The position numbers and the translations under genes are program-made. Below the pieces are notes generated by a model that did no database searches, was not told where the DNA came from, and saw only the letters and a list, made by a program, of their open reading frames with translations. This document shows, piece by piece, positions 17,955-26,548 of a stretch of DNA of 64,000 bases (position 1 is its first letter; each line of letters opens with the position of its first letter). Source of the DNA: Candidatus Borkfalkia stercoripullorum (GTDB taxonomy: Bacteria > Bacillota > Clostridia > Christensenellales > Borkfalkiaceae); NCBI GenBank assembly GCA_019119395.1, contig DWXC01000022.1:1-64000 (forward strand), written 5' to 3'.

Positions 17955-18034
17955 AATCAAAACGGAACGAAAGGCCGATCGGGAAAATATTTCGGGCGCA
18001 TGCCCGTTATAAATAATGCAAGGAGAAATATGCG

Positions 18035-18817
18035 ATGGATGGAACATTGATGGCTGTGTACATCGGAATTTTGTGCGCGGCGATGCTTGTGCTTCTGGCG
18101 TGGCTCATCATTCAGTTGGTGCTTGAGTTCCGCCGCAAAAACAAATTTGACGGTAAAGACATCGTAGAGCTGGACGGGAAATACTACCGCGTCGTTCCGC
18201 TTACGGGCGATGCGGGGGAGGAGGTCGCGGTCTCTTCGGCCGGGCAGGAATCCGCCCCTGCGGCAGAACGGCCCGAAGCCGATACGCGGGAAGCGGAATC
18301 GCCCGCGCAGGCTGCGGAAGTGCAGGAAGGGGCCGAACTCGTCGCGGTCGACGAGGACACGGTCATTCTCCGCCGTTCCGAAAACCTTTCTTACGAGGAA
18401 GCGTATCCCACCCTGTCCCAGGAGCAGAAACGTTTTGCCGACGACATCATCGCATATGCGGTTTCGAAGGAAGACGGGCTGAAAGACCAGGTGGGCGGAC
18501 GCTATGCGAGCGTTTATATCGGCAAAAAACCGCTCGTGAGGCTGTTTATCCGCAAGGGGATCGTGAATGCGCGTCTGCTCGTGCTCAATAACGACCTCGC
18601 GGAGTATGCCGACAGCAGCAGCATCAGCATTCGTGAAAAGCCGATCGATCTCAAAGTCGACCGCGCGGAAATGGTCGGCGCCGTCAAAGATCTGATCGAC
18701 ATCACTTACCGCAACATCATGGAGGATCGCCGCCGCCGCGAAGAGGCGCGCCGCGAACGCCGCCGCCAGAAGAGACTGGAAAAGAAACTCGCCGCGCAGA
18801 CGCCTTCGCAGGAATGA
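18035..18817 (+). CDS. Single-pass membrane protein with charged coiled-coil tail
   Basis: Not recognised. The 260-residue protein has one N-terminal transmembrane helix (about residues 7-30) and a Glu/Ala-rich linker (60-110). A conserved-looking domain follows around 120-235 (LSYEEAYPTLSQEQKRFADDI; KKPLVRLFIRKGIVNARL), and it ends in an Arg/Glu-rich helix (238-258, many RR and ER pairs). AAGGAG precedes the ATG. The domain is likely cytoplasmic. It lies inside the TasA/SipW-like locus and is followed by its own terminator. Confidence 0.6.
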   Translation: MDGTLMAVYIGILCAAMLVLLAWLIIQLVLEFRRKNKFDGKDIVELDGKYYRVVPLTGDAGEEVAVSSAGQESAPAAERPEADTREAESPAQAAEVQEGAELVAVDEDTVILRRSENLSYEEAYPTLSQEQKRFADDIIAYAVSKEDGLKDQVGGRYASVYIGKKPLVRLFIRKGIVNARLLVLNNDLAEYADSSSISIREKPIDLKVDRAEMVGAVKDLIDITYRNIMEDRRRREEARRERRRQKRLEKKLAAQTPSQE

Positions 18818-18856
18818 CGCCGGAGCGGCCGGGCCGCAATTACTTATATGCAAGGA

Positions 18857-18878
18857 AAACGGGATCCCGTTTTTTATT
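18857..18878 (+). terminator. Terminator after 18817
   Basis: Palindrome AAAACGGGATCCCGTTTT followed by T residues. A second hairpin ACAGC/GCTGT with TTTTAT follows at 18890-18908. The next gene (18937) would depend on read-through or its own promoter. Confidence 0.7.
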
Positions 18879-18936
18879 GTAACGGATTACAGCAAAATGC
18901 TGTTTTATCGTCTTAAAATTCAAAAAGGAGAGATCT

Positions 18937-19572
18937 ATGAGCAAAAAGAAAGTCTGGCTGGCAGCCGCGGCGGCATTCGCGCTGGCTTTGTCCGTTTCGG
19001 TTCTCCTGCTTACGACGTATGCGCTGTTCTCCGATTCCGCTGAAACGCACAACCGTTTGCAGGCAGGAACGCTGGATATCGGGCTGTTCGAAACGAGCAT
19101 GACGGGCAACGCGCTCAACGCCGAAGGAAGGTTCGAAGATTACAGCGAACCGATAGACGGCGGCCGCCGCGACCTCGAAACCTATGACGGCAACGTGTTC
19201 GAAATCGAAAACGCCTGCCCCGGCATCTGGCGCGAAGGCGCGTTCGCGGTCGTGAACAACGATTCTTCCACGGCTTTCACCTATTCCGTCACGATCGTCG
19301 GCGTCGAAGCGGGCGCGGAGGATGCGGAGGCGTCGCAGGCGTTGCTTTCGGAAATCATGATCACCGTTACCGACTGCGAGGAAAAGGAAACTTCGTTTTC
19401 GCTTTCCGAAGCCGCAGGGGATGAGGGCAAAACCGTCGCTCTCGGAGAAATGCTTTCGACCGATACCGAGGAGACGTTCACGATCCGTGCCGAATTTATC
19501 GATTCGGGCACGGCTCAAAGCGGAAGCGTCACCTTCGACATCCGCGTGACGGCGGTACAGGCAACCGAATAA
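18937..19572 (+). CDS. TasA/CalY-like secreted protein with SipW-type signal
   Basis: A 211-residue secreted protein. The signal ends in LLTTYALFSDSAETHNRLQ followed by AGTLDIGLFET, the classic layout of SipW-processed TasA/camelysin family proteins: a hydrophobic core, then A-x-F-x-D, then the first beta strand with xAGTLDI. The body is beta-rich with a Glu/Asp-rich second half. AGGAG lies just upstream of the start. It is likely a fibre or matrix subunit exported by Sec and cleaved by the signal peptidase encoded at 23522. Which known paralogue it resembles most cannot be said without alignment. Confidence 0.8.
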   Translation: MSKKKVWLAAAAAFALALSVSVLLLTTYALFSDSAETHNRLQAGTLDIGLFETSMTGNALNAEGRFEDYSEPIDGGRRDLETYDGNVFEIENACPGIWREGAFAVVNNDSSTAFTYSVTIVGVEAGAEDAEASQALLSEIMITVTDCEEKETSFSLSEAAGDEGKTVALGEMLSTDTEETFTIRAEFIDSGTAQSGSVTFDIRVTAVQATE

Positions 19573-19679
19573 AATACAGGATCGATACCCGCCGCCCGCA
19601 AACGCCCGCGGCAACGTTCTATGGAACAGATGTAAAACAAAGCGAATAAATTTGTAATTTTATTTCAGGAGAAAAAGAT

Positions 19680-21302
19680 ATGAAAGCTTTAAAGAAAAGC
19701 ATCGTCGCTTGCGGCGTCACGCTTGTCATGTGCGTTTCGCTCCTGCTCGGCACAACCTTCGCGTGGTTTACCGACAGCATCACCAACGAAGGCAACCGCA
19801 TCCAGTCGGGCAGCCTGAAGATCGACGCGTATGCGTACGACCTCGGCGAAGGCGGCGTTTCCGTTTCCATCGACGGCGCGCCCGAAGATACATACACCTT
19901 TGCCGCGGACGGGCAGAATCTGAAAACGGACACGGCTCCGATCATCAGCGGCACGCTCGCGCCCGGCGAATCCTCGGCGAAACTCCTCAACGTTTCCAAT
20001 GCGGGCAGCCTCACGGCAAAAGTCAAACTCGACTTTGCGATCGTTTCCGAAACGAACAACATCAGCGACGTTTTGTGGTTCGACTTTATCGGCATCACCG
20101 TCGACGGCAATACCGCGACGGCCGTCACGGGCGAATTTACCGAACGCGAAATGTCTCAGCTTGCCGAACTTTCCGAACGCGAATTTGAACTCGCGCCCGA
20201 GGCGGGCATGTGGTACGTGTTCGTGTACGGCATGAAGGGCGCGGAAGCCGGCAACGAATATCAGGGAGGCGAATTCGAGCTCGACGTCACCATCCTCGCG
20301 AAACAGGCGGTCGACGGCGCGGAGTATGCCACAAGCGTCGCGAGCAGCGAAGCTTTGACGGAAGCCATTTCCGAAGGCGGCAATATTTCCCTCGACGGCG
20401 ATATGGATTTGAATCTTGAAGCCAACGAGCAGGGAACGGGCGAAAATGTCATCACCCAGGACACGACGATCGACCTCAACGGCCATACGCTTACGAACGA
20501 TGCTATGTTAGCCTCTATTCAGCCGGCGGCAGGCGTGTCGCTGACGATCGAAAACGGTTCTCTCGATTTCCGCGTTACCGAAAACTGGAATGTGGCGCAC
20601 GCATATATCAGTGTAAGACAAGAGGGGAGCGAACTTGTCGTCCGCAACTGCGACGTTGTCAGTTATCAGTCTTTTGCGGTCATCGAAACGCCGGGCAACA
20701 CCAGGATCACGATCGAGGACAGCGATATTTTCTGTGCAAATTCCGTTGCGATCAGCACGAACGCCACGAAGTCGTATCCGTGCGAAATCGTGATCAGAAA
20801 TTCTACGATCGAGTGCGGCGTGAGCGAATCCGACGGCTATCAGGCGTATGAAAACGACAACTGCGCCGTATGGCTGAATGTTGACGGCCGTCTTACGATC
20901 GAAAACAGCACGATCATCGGTCAGCGCCAGGGCGTTATGGTTCGCGGCGGCGAGGCGAATATCAGCAATACAACGATCATTTGCAAAGGTGAATATTCTG
21001 ACTTTACCACGAACGACAAATATGTGAACGGAGGGTGGAGTACGGGCAACGAAGTTCCCATGGCAGCGCTTGTCGTCGGCGACCGCAACGAGAGTTTTTA
21101 TCGATACAGCGCAAGCGTCATAGTGACGGGCGGCTCGATTATTTCGGAAAACCCCCGCGTTCCCGCAATTTATATTTGGGGAGAAGACGCTTACAGCGCA
21201 ACGCTCAAGTATACGGCGACCACGATCACCGGGGAGATCAAGGGCGGCGGCAACAATACCGTAAACGGTACGGCTGTTACAGACAATAAGCCCCTTTCCT
21301 GA
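19680..21302 (+). CDS. TasA-like domain fused to beta-helix (surface adhesin-like), paralogue 1
   Basis: A 540-residue secreted protein. Residues 1-30 form a SipW-type signal (LLGTTFAWFTDSITNEGNR then QSGSLKIDAYAYDLGEG). Residues 30-210 form a TasA-like beta-sandwich. From about residue 225 the sequence changes to short repeats with Asn/Ile/Thr ladders (NVITQDTTIDLNGHTL; ITIEDSDIFCANSVAI; LTIENSTIIGQRQGV), the look of a right-handed parallel beta-helix. The fusion suggests a fibre-anchoring module carrying a carbohydrate- or surface-binding rod. AGGAG precedes the ATG. It is paralogous to the next gene. Confidence 0.75.
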   Translation: MKALKKSIVACGVTLVMCVSLLLGTTFAWFTDSITNEGNRIQSGSLKIDAYAYDLGEGGVSVSIDGAPEDTYTFAADGQNLKTDTAPIISGTLAPGESSAKLLNVSNAGSLTAKVKLDFAIVSETNNISDVLWFDFIGITVDGNTATAVTGEFTEREMSQLAELSEREFELAPEAGMWYVFVYGMKGAEAGNEYQGGEFELDVTILAKQAVDGAEYATSVASSEALTEAISEGGNISLDGDMDLNLEANEQGTGENVITQDTTIDLNGHTLTNDAMLASIQPAAGVSLTIENGSLDFRVTENWNVAHAYISVRQEGSELVVRNCDVVSYQSFAVIETPGNTRITIEDSDIFCANSVAISTNATKSYPCEIVIRNSTIECGVSESDGYQAYENDNCAVWLNVDGRLTIENSTIIGQRQGVMVRGGEANISNTTIICKGEYSDFTTNDKYVNGGWSTGNEVPMAALVVGDRNESFYRYSASVIVTGGSIISENPRVPAIYIWGEDAYSATLKYTATTITGEIKGGGNNTVNGTAVTDNKPLS

Positions 21303-21425
21303 AAAATCACAGTCCCCTTCGTGTGCGTGCGGGGCGGAAACGTTTCCGCGCGCACATGAGCGGGCAAAAATTTCAGCGTAAAATCAAAGAGAAAAAAATC
21401 AACGTTTTTGTAAAAGGAGAAAAAT

Positions 21426-23444
21426 ATGAAAAGTATAAAAAGAAGCATCGTCGCGTGCGGCGCGGCGCTTGCGGTCAGCGCGGCAGCGTTTGCCGGCACG
21501 ACTTTCGCATGGTTTACCGACAGTATCACCAACGAGGGCAACCGCATTCAGGCAGGCAGCCTGAAGATCGGCGGCTACGCGTACGACCTCGGCGAGGGCG
21601 GAATGAGCGTTTCCGTTCCCGAGGCGTCGGATACGCCCTTCGTTTTCGAAGCGGAGGGGATGAACCTCAAAACGAGTTCCGACCCGATCGTGAACGAAAA
21701 CAACTTCGCACCCGGCGATATAAACGCAAAACTTTTGGAAGTCGTCAACGAAGGTTCGCTCGACGCGATGGTCAAACTCAATTTCGTTATCGGCGGTTCG
21801 CTGACGGACGCGCTTTGGTTCGACTTTGTCGCCGTTGCGGATGACGGTACGGTCACGGGGCAGTTTATGCAGCGCCCGATGAGTTCGATATCCGAACTCG
21901 CCGCAAGGGAGTTTGAAATTTCCGCAAACGAAACGCTGCGCTTCGCGCTCATCTACGGCATGAACACTTCTGCGGGCAACGAATATCAGGACGGCGTTTT
22001 TACGGCCGACGTCACCATTCTCGCCAAGCAGACGGCGGAAGGCGCGGACTATGTTGCGGCGGCAACGAGTGAAAGCGAACTGAAAACCGCGCTTGCTTCG
22101 GGCGGCAACGTGACGCTGGCGGGGGATATCTCCGTCGCGACGGATAAAGAATATAACGATCCGGAAAGAGCACTCCCGTTGATGGATGTTCGAAAAGATA
22201 CGGTCATCGAATTAAACGGGCAGACGGTCGCTTTGAATCCGGAAGATTATACGGATATAAGCATACCGTATACGCCCGTGCTGTTTGCCGTTTATGACGG
22301 TGCAACTCTAACGTTGAACGGAGAGGGTACGGTCAACGCTGAAGCCGCCATGAATAACAGTTACGGTATCAACGTTATGGGTGGTACACTCGTTATCAAC
22401 GGCGGCGAGTATTATGGCGCGATGTCTGCCGTACAGGTGCAAACCGGCAAGGCGATCATCAACGGCGGGTTCTTCGATCTTGCGCCGACCGTGAAAAAAG
22501 TCGCGCCGCAATATGTAACTTATCTTATCAACGGAATTGACGATAACTTTGCAAACGGTTCTGCCGAGATAGAGATTCGTGGAGGTACGTTTGTAAATGT
22601 AAATCCTGCGGAATCTTGGAGCGAAATAGAAAAACCTATCAGTTTTGTCGCCGACGGTTACACCGTCATTTCCGAGAAAAAGAGCAACGGGGACGTGTGG
22701 TACACCGTCGTTCCCGTGGAAGAGTCTGCCGATTCCGCGCAGTCTTTCGCAAACGCGCTGACGGGGCTTGACGTTGCGGGCAATGTCGAAAAGGTCATCA
22801 ACGTCGAAAGCGACATAACGGGGATTACGGGCATCAAAACGGCCGCGGGCAACGACCTTACGGTCAACTTCGGCGGCAACACGGTCACGGTGGCACAGCC
22901 CGTCGGTTCTCCGAATACGGTCACGAATGGCATGCAACTTTTGCGGGATTCTGTCGTCACTCTTTCGAACGGCACATATAAGCCCGCGGGCCCGTTGATC
23001 CAAATCCTCGTTCAGAACTATTGCAACCTGACTTTGAAAGACGTTACGCTCGACGCAAGGGGTTTTTCGAATGTGAGTTACGTGCTCTCCAATAATTTCG
23101 GCACGACCACGATCACGGGCAGAACCAATATCTATGCTCCCACGGGGAAAGTCGCGTTCGATGTTTATGATTATACTGAGGGCGGATATCCGACCCCGCC
23201 CACGGTCATCGTCGATGAAAACATGACGGGGACGATCGAAGGCGAGATCGAAGTGACGGGCGGAACGCTTATCATCAAAGCGGGTACGTTCAACGGCATA
23301 ATCGAAATGACGGGCGGTAACCTCATTATCATGGGCGGCACGTTCAAAAATACGGGCATGGACTTCGAAACGTTCCAAGAATACGTTGCGGACGGATACG
23401 TCGTAACGGAAGGCAACGGCGTTTACACGGTGACTGCCGAATAA
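21426..23444 (+). CDS. TasA-like domain fused to beta-helix (surface adhesin-like), paralogue 2
   Basis: A 672-residue paralogue of the preceding gene. The first 210 or so residues are closely similar in layout (AGTTFAWFTDSITNEGNRIQ, GSLKIGGYAYDLGEGG). The C-terminal part is different and longer: beta-helix-like coils with repeated NGG/GGT turns (LVINGGEYYG, AIINGGFFDLAP, EIEIRGGTFVNV, LIIKAGTFNG, LIIMGGTFKN). The conserved signal-plus-N-domain followed by variable helices suggests duplication and domain shuffling. AGGAG precedes the ATG. A 9-bp hairpin (23476-23498) without a T run lies between it and sipW. Confidence 0.75.
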   Translation: MKSIKRSIVACGAALAVSAAAFAGTTFAWFTDSITNEGNRIQAGSLKIGGYAYDLGEGGMSVSVPEASDTPFVFEAEGMNLKTSSDPIVNENNFAPGDINAKLLEVVNEGSLDAMVKLNFVIGGSLTDALWFDFVAVADDGTVTGQFMQRPMSSISELAAREFEISANETLRFALIYGMNTSAGNEYQDGVFTADVTILAKQTAEGADYVAAATSESELKTALASGGNVTLAGDISVATDKEYNDPERALPLMDVRKDTVIELNGQTVALNPEDYTDISIPYTPVLFAVYDGATLTLNGEGTVNAEAAMNNSYGINVMGGTLVINGGEYYGAMSAVQVQTGKAIINGGFFDLAPTVKKVAPQYVTYLINGIDDNFANGSAEIEIRGGTFVNVNPAESWSEIEKPISFVADGYTVISEKKSNGDVWYTVVPVEESADSAQSFANALTGLDVAGNVEKVINVESDITGITGIKTAAGNDLTVNFGGNTVTVAQPVGSPNTVTNGMQLLRDSVVTLSNGTYKPAGPLIQILVQNYCNLTLKDVTLDARGFSNVSYVLSNNFGTTTITGRTNIYAPTGKVAFDVYDYTEGGYPTPPTVIVDENMTGTIEGEIEVTGGTLIIKAGTFNGIIEMTGGNLIIMGGTFKNTGMDFETFQEYVADGYVVTEGNGVYTVTAE

Positions 23445-23521
23445 AATCAGACCGGATTCAAGCGAACGAAAGGCAACGGGCGCGGTTTTCGCGCCCGTAA
23501 GTCGGTTTAAGGGAGTGCAAT

Positions 23522-24310
23522 TTGACGGATAAAGTTAAAAAAGTTTTTTCTGTCCTGTCCACAGTCCTGACTGTTCTGATCGTGGCGTTTACGGTGTTCG
23601 TCATGCTGTTTACGATCATTTCCGTAACGACGGTGGACAAGCAGGACCGCACGATTTTCGGGTACAGGATGTACATCGTTATGTCCGATTCGATGCAGGA
23701 CACTTTTCAGGCGGGCGACATCATTTTTTCCAAGGCGGTCACCGACGACGGTTCGCTGGAAGCGGGCACGATCATCACGTTCTATTCGAGAGATTACGAC
23801 GAAGTCGTCACGCATATGATCCGCGAAAGGACGACCTATGACGGCGCGCCCGCATATATCACATACGGTACGGCAACGGGAACGAACGACGAAACGCCCG
23901 TCACCGCGTCCGAAGTGTTGGGCGTGTATGCGTTCCGTCTGCCCAAAATGGGGTACTTTTTTAACTTTTTGAAAACGCCCGCGGGCTACGTGTGCGTCAT
24001 TCTTATTCCGTTTTTGATCGTCATAGCGTTTATCGCCGTACATTTCGTGCGGTTGATATCCGCATACCGCAAGGAAAAGGGCAAGCAGGAACGCGAGGCG
24101 CGCGCCGCCGCGGAAGCTGCAGCCGCTGCCGACAGGGAGGAAGCGGCGCGCCTGCGCGCGGAAATGGAAGAATTAAAGGCGCGCATGGCGGAACTGACGG
24201 GAAGCTCCGCTGTTGGGAACGGCTCTTCCGCCCCTCGGCAAGAGGACGGCGCTTCGGCCGTGCAGGATGCGGACGGCGGGAAAGACGGAGAAGGGGAAGA
24301 AGAAAAATAA
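23522..24310 (+). CDS. sipW: SipW-type (archaeal/ER-type) signal peptidase I
   Basis: Processes the TasA-like precursors encoded upstream. The 262-residue protein has a long N-terminal transmembrane helix (10-34), catalytic Ser57 in MSDSMQ, and His98 in VVTHMI, the Ser-His arrangement of the ER/SipW-type peptidases instead of Ser-Lys. A second transmembrane helix lies at about 160-185. Unusually, an Ala/Glu-rich coiled-coil tail of about 75 residues follows on the cytoplasmic side. The start is TTG at 23522, with AAGGGAG correctly spaced upstream. It is the last gene before a strong terminator. Confidence 0.85.
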   Translation: MTDKVKKVFSVLSTVLTVLIVAFTVFVMLFTIISVTTVDKQDRTIFGYRMYIVMSDSMQDTFQAGDIIFSKAVTDDGSLEAGTIITFYSRDYDEVVTHMIRERTTYDGAPAYITYGTATGTNDETPVTASEVLGVYAFRLPKMGYFFNFLKTPAGYVCVILIPFLIVIAFIAVHFVRLISAYRKEKGKQEREARAAAEAAAAADREEAARLRAEMEELKARMAELTGSSAVGNGSSAPRQEDGASAVQDADGGKDGEGEEEK

Positions 24311-24373
24311 ATGCTTTTACGTTTCGCGCATAAATCTGCGCGAAAAGACAACGGAAAAATATCGGAAGTGAGA

Positions 24374-24408
24374 TAAACCTGCCGTACGCAAAGCGTACGG
24401 CAGGTTTA
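24374..24408 (+). terminator. Bidirectional terminator between sipW and the PRC-barrel gene
   Basis: 16-bp perfect stem 24374-24389/24393-24408 with loop AAA between convergent genes. Confidence 0.8.
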
Positions 24409-24470
24409 CGTATGCCGGTGGATCATGTTGCCGAATATCGGGTTCGGCCCTTTAAGGGGCGGCCGCACTT

Positions 24471-25190
24471 TCAGTTCGCCGCGCTCTCCGAAAGCACGCA
24501 CAGGGTCAGTTCGAACAGTTTATTGTGCGTCATCGCGCGCTTTAAAACGTCCGCGGTGACGACGGTATCCTTTTTTACGATCACGTTGCCCCGCACGTCG
24601 CAAACGTCCGCAGGCACGCGTTTGCCCGTGAGCAGGGCGCTCCCCGCTTTCGGTTTGACCGCGGCAGGCCGCGCGGCTTCCCGCGGTTGTGCGGCAGGCC
24701 TGCCCTCTTGCGACGGCGCGGGGCTGCCGCCTTCGGGCGAGGGGCGTTTCCTTGCGGGCGCGCTCTTTTTCTGCTTTAAGGGCAGGGGAGAGGTCAGGTC
24801 GAAAAACAGAGCGTCTTTTACGCTCGCAATGCGCGCGGCTTCGATCTCCTGTCCGCCCGTCAAAAGCAATGCGCGCACCTCTCCGTTTTCCGTAAGAAAG
24901 TCGCACACGTTGCCGAGCGATTCGCCCGTTTCCGAATATGCTTGCATTCCGAACGGGGCGGGTACGGCGTCTTTATACTGCCGTTCGGCGAGCGACTTCA
25001 CGATGAGCGCGTCCTGCACCGAGATCACGGAGGAGGCGGGCAGCTCGTGCTCGTCCTCGCGATCGTCGAAGTATTCGAACGCGCGCACCGTTTTCAGGTT
25101 CTTGGAAAGGAGCGCGTTTTTCACCGTTCCCGCGTTTTCCCCGGATTTTGTAAAGATGTTTTTGCCGATGCAGTCTGATAATCTTTGCAT
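24471..25190 (-). CDS. PRC-barrel domain protein
   Basis: A 239-residue cytoplasmic protein. Residues 1-75 form a PRC-barrel module (MQRLSDCIGKNIFTKSGENAGTV...LSKNLKTVRAFEYFDD), as in YlmC/YmxH family proteins, and residues 75-140 a second related one (YSETGESLGNVCDFLTENGEVRALLL). A Pro/Ala-rich linker (150-195) follows, then a small C-terminal segment resembling a third PRC-like strand pair (LLTGKRVPADVCDVRGNVIVKK). I selected the ATG at 25190 because the upstream frame extension has no similarity. Role unknown. It is divergent from the GNAT gene, with its own promoter at 25218-25246. Confidence 0.7.
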   Translation of the reverse strand: MQRLSDCIGKNIFTKSGENAGTVKNALLSKNLKTVRAFEYFDDREDEHELPASSVISVQDALIVKSLAERQYKDAVPAPFGMQAYSETGESLGNVCDFLTENGEVRALLLTGGQEIEAARIASVKDALFFDLTSPLPLKQKKSAPARKRPSPEGGSPAPSQEGRPAAQPREAARPAAVKPKAGSALLTGKRVPADVCDVRGNVIVKKDTVVTADVLKRAMTHNKLFELTLCVLSESAAN

Positions 25191-25217
25191 GTTAGACCTC
25201 GCTTTTCTGTTTATTTT

Positions 25218-25246
25218 ATTATATCGCCCGTCCGTGCGGAAAAGAA
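25218..25246 (-). promoter_or_regulatory. Promoter of the PRC-barrel gene
   Basis: Minus strand TTCTTT (25246-25241), 17-bp spacer, TATAAT (25223-25218). Confidence 0.5.
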
Positions 25247-25298
25247 CGGCGCAATTTGAGAGAAAAGGGCGAAGCGCGTCGGCTTTTGGCATATCCGT

Positions 25299-25327
25299 TT
25301 GACAATATTTTTTCATCGGCGTATAAT
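25299..25327 (+). promoter_or_regulatory. Consensus sigma-A promoter of the GNAT gene
   Basis: TTGACA 25299-25304, 17-bp spacer, TATAAT 25322-25327, a full consensus match 28 bp upstream of the start. Confidence 0.85.
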
Positions 25328-25355
25328 TGTGGAAAGAAAGGGAGGTGCTACGGAT

Positions 25356-25853
25356 ATGTGTGAAATCAAGGTCGAAAAGACGCAGGACTATGAAACGCTC
25401 GGGAAAATGGCGTATGAAAGCTGGCATTCGGCATACGACGGCCTATTGGGGGCGAAGCAGGTCGATTACATGCTGAACAAGTTCCAGAACGCCGCCGCCA
25501 TGCGCATGCAGTGCGAAAAGCAGAACTATACCTATTATTTCATCGTTTGCGGAAACGAAAAGATCGGCTATTGCGGCTTGCAGGGGCAGGGGAAAGATCT
25601 GTTCCTTTCCAAAGTTTATCTTGCGGAAGGGGAACGCGGCAAGGGGCTGGGGCAAAAGGTCTTGGCATTCGTTTTGGAAGAAGCGGGGCGGCAAGGCGCT
25701 TCGCGCGTGTACCTGACCGTGAATAAAAACAATGCCCGCGCCGTCCGCGCGTACGAAAAGTTCGGGTTCGAGCGCGAAGGGGAGGAGTGTACCGCCATCG
25801 GCGACGGGTATTACATGGACGATTATATTTATTCGTACCGCCTGCAAAAATGA
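25356..25853 (+). CDS. GNAT-family N-acetyltransferase
   Basis: Acetyl-CoA-dependent transferase. The 165-residue protein has motif A KVYLAEGERGKGLGQKVL (R/Q-x-x-G-x-G/A pyrophosphate loop) around residues 88-105 and the C-terminal LTVNKNNARAVRAYEKFGF (motif B), followed by a typical final strand. Substrate unknown. The ATG at 25356 follows GGGAGG. It is monocistronic with a consensus promoter, ending just before a hairpin (25878-25907). Confidence 0.9.
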   Translation: MCEIKVEKTQDYETLGKMAYESWHSAYDGLLGAKQVDYMLNKFQNAAAMRMQCEKQNYTYYFIVCGNEKIGYCGLQGQGKDLFLSKVYLAEGERGKGLGQKVLAFVLEEAGRQGASRVYLTVNKNNARAVRAYEKFGFEREGEECTAIGDGYYMDDYIYSYRLQK

Positions 25854-25877
25854 CCTTCGCCCGTCTGTCTGCGAAAA

Positions 25878-25907
25878 CCGCCGCGGGGCTGACTGCCCCG
25901 CGGCGGC
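25878..25907 (+). terminator. Hairpin after the GNAT gene
   Basis: 12-bp perfect stem CCGCCGCGGGGC/GCCCCGCGGCGG with loop TGACT, followed by an AT-rich run. Confidence 0.6.
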
Positions 25908-25935
25908 AAAATAAAAATTTTCCGTTTGTACGGCG

Positions 25936-25968
25936 AAAAAACGCGCGCGGCACGAAGCGCGTTTTTTT
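25936..25968. terminator. Bidirectional terminator
   Basis: AAAAACGCGC (25936-25945) pairs with GCGCGTTTTT. T runs are present on both strands. Confidence 0.75.
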
Positions 25969-26024
25969 GTTTTCCGCGGCGGCCTCTGCCCGCGCGAACG
26001 GAGAAAGCCCGTATGCCCGACAAC

Positions 26025-26062
26025 ATAAAAACGCACCCCGCGGGCAAATCGCCTCGCGGGGT
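26025..26062 (-). terminator. Terminator of the candidate RNA
   Basis: Minus-strand stem CCCCGCG (26061-26055) with CGCGGGG (26042-26036), followed by TGCGTTTTT. Confidence 0.75.
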
Positions 26063-26542
26063 ATTGGTTTTCATTGCATTATTCAGTTTTAAGAGACTGA
26101 TAAGATGTATCCGCAAAAGTACCGTTTCGGCCGCGAACGCATAGGCCTGCAGAGCACCGTGCCGTCCGCAAAGGTCGGATCGATTCTTATTTTACTGCCC
26201 CTTTCGTAAATTTGTACATTGGACCGTACCCCCGTCAAGCAAGTTTCCTTAAATCGGATCTGTACATAACAGTACCTCCTCGGCATAGGGCGCGGATACA
26301 TGAAACTCTTGTTCCTTCAGGCTTCTTTTCCGACAGCAAAGGTGTGATAAAGAGCTCTCTGCACCCCGCGGCGTTTCTCCCGAAAAATTTCTTCTTCTCC
26401 TTCTTCTTTTTTACCCTGCGGCCCGAATCCCAAGCGCTTGATTTCCGGAAACGGACGCACGCCGCAAAAATTTGGAAGAGAGAACCCGCGTGCCTTCTGC
26501 ATTGGTTGTACCGAGGGAAATTTACGATTTTTCCCTTTGGTC
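26027..26542 (-). ncRNA. Candidate structured non-coding RNA, about 515 nt
   Basis: Transcription from the consensus promoter 26549-26576 would begin near 26542 and stop at the 26025-26062 terminator. No long credible reading frame exists: the frame at 26317-26544 needs a GTG start at the transcript end, and the frame at 26089-26301 has a Shine-Dalgarno-like GAGGAGG inside it. That GAGGAGG lies ahead of a 10-codon mini-ORF (MYRSDLRKLA) near 26270. Several local helices are visible: GGGAAA/TTTCCC near the 5' end, GCACGC/GCGTGC, TTTCCGGAAA, TCCG/CGGA, GGCC/GGCC, and TCAGT/ACTGA near the 3' end. The size resembles large ornate RNAs such as OLE or ROOL, but I see no motif that proves membership. 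Confidence 0.5.
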
Positions 26543-26548
26543 ACCTCT

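Noticed and set aside
26089-26301. 70-codon minus-strand open frame
   Set aside because: Its start lies upstream of a Shine-Dalgarno-like GAGGAGG that sits inside the frame; no recognisable protein features.
26027-26542. T-box, RNase P RNA, tmRNA or SRP RNA
   Set aside because: None of their conserved cores (T-box AGGGUGGNACCGCG, RNase P GAGGAAAGUC, tmRNA tag and acceptor, SRP tetraloop domain) is visible.
26317-26544. 75-codon minus-strand open frame
   Set aside because: Its GTG start coincides with the expected transcription start, there is no ribosome binding site and composition is atypical of a protein.
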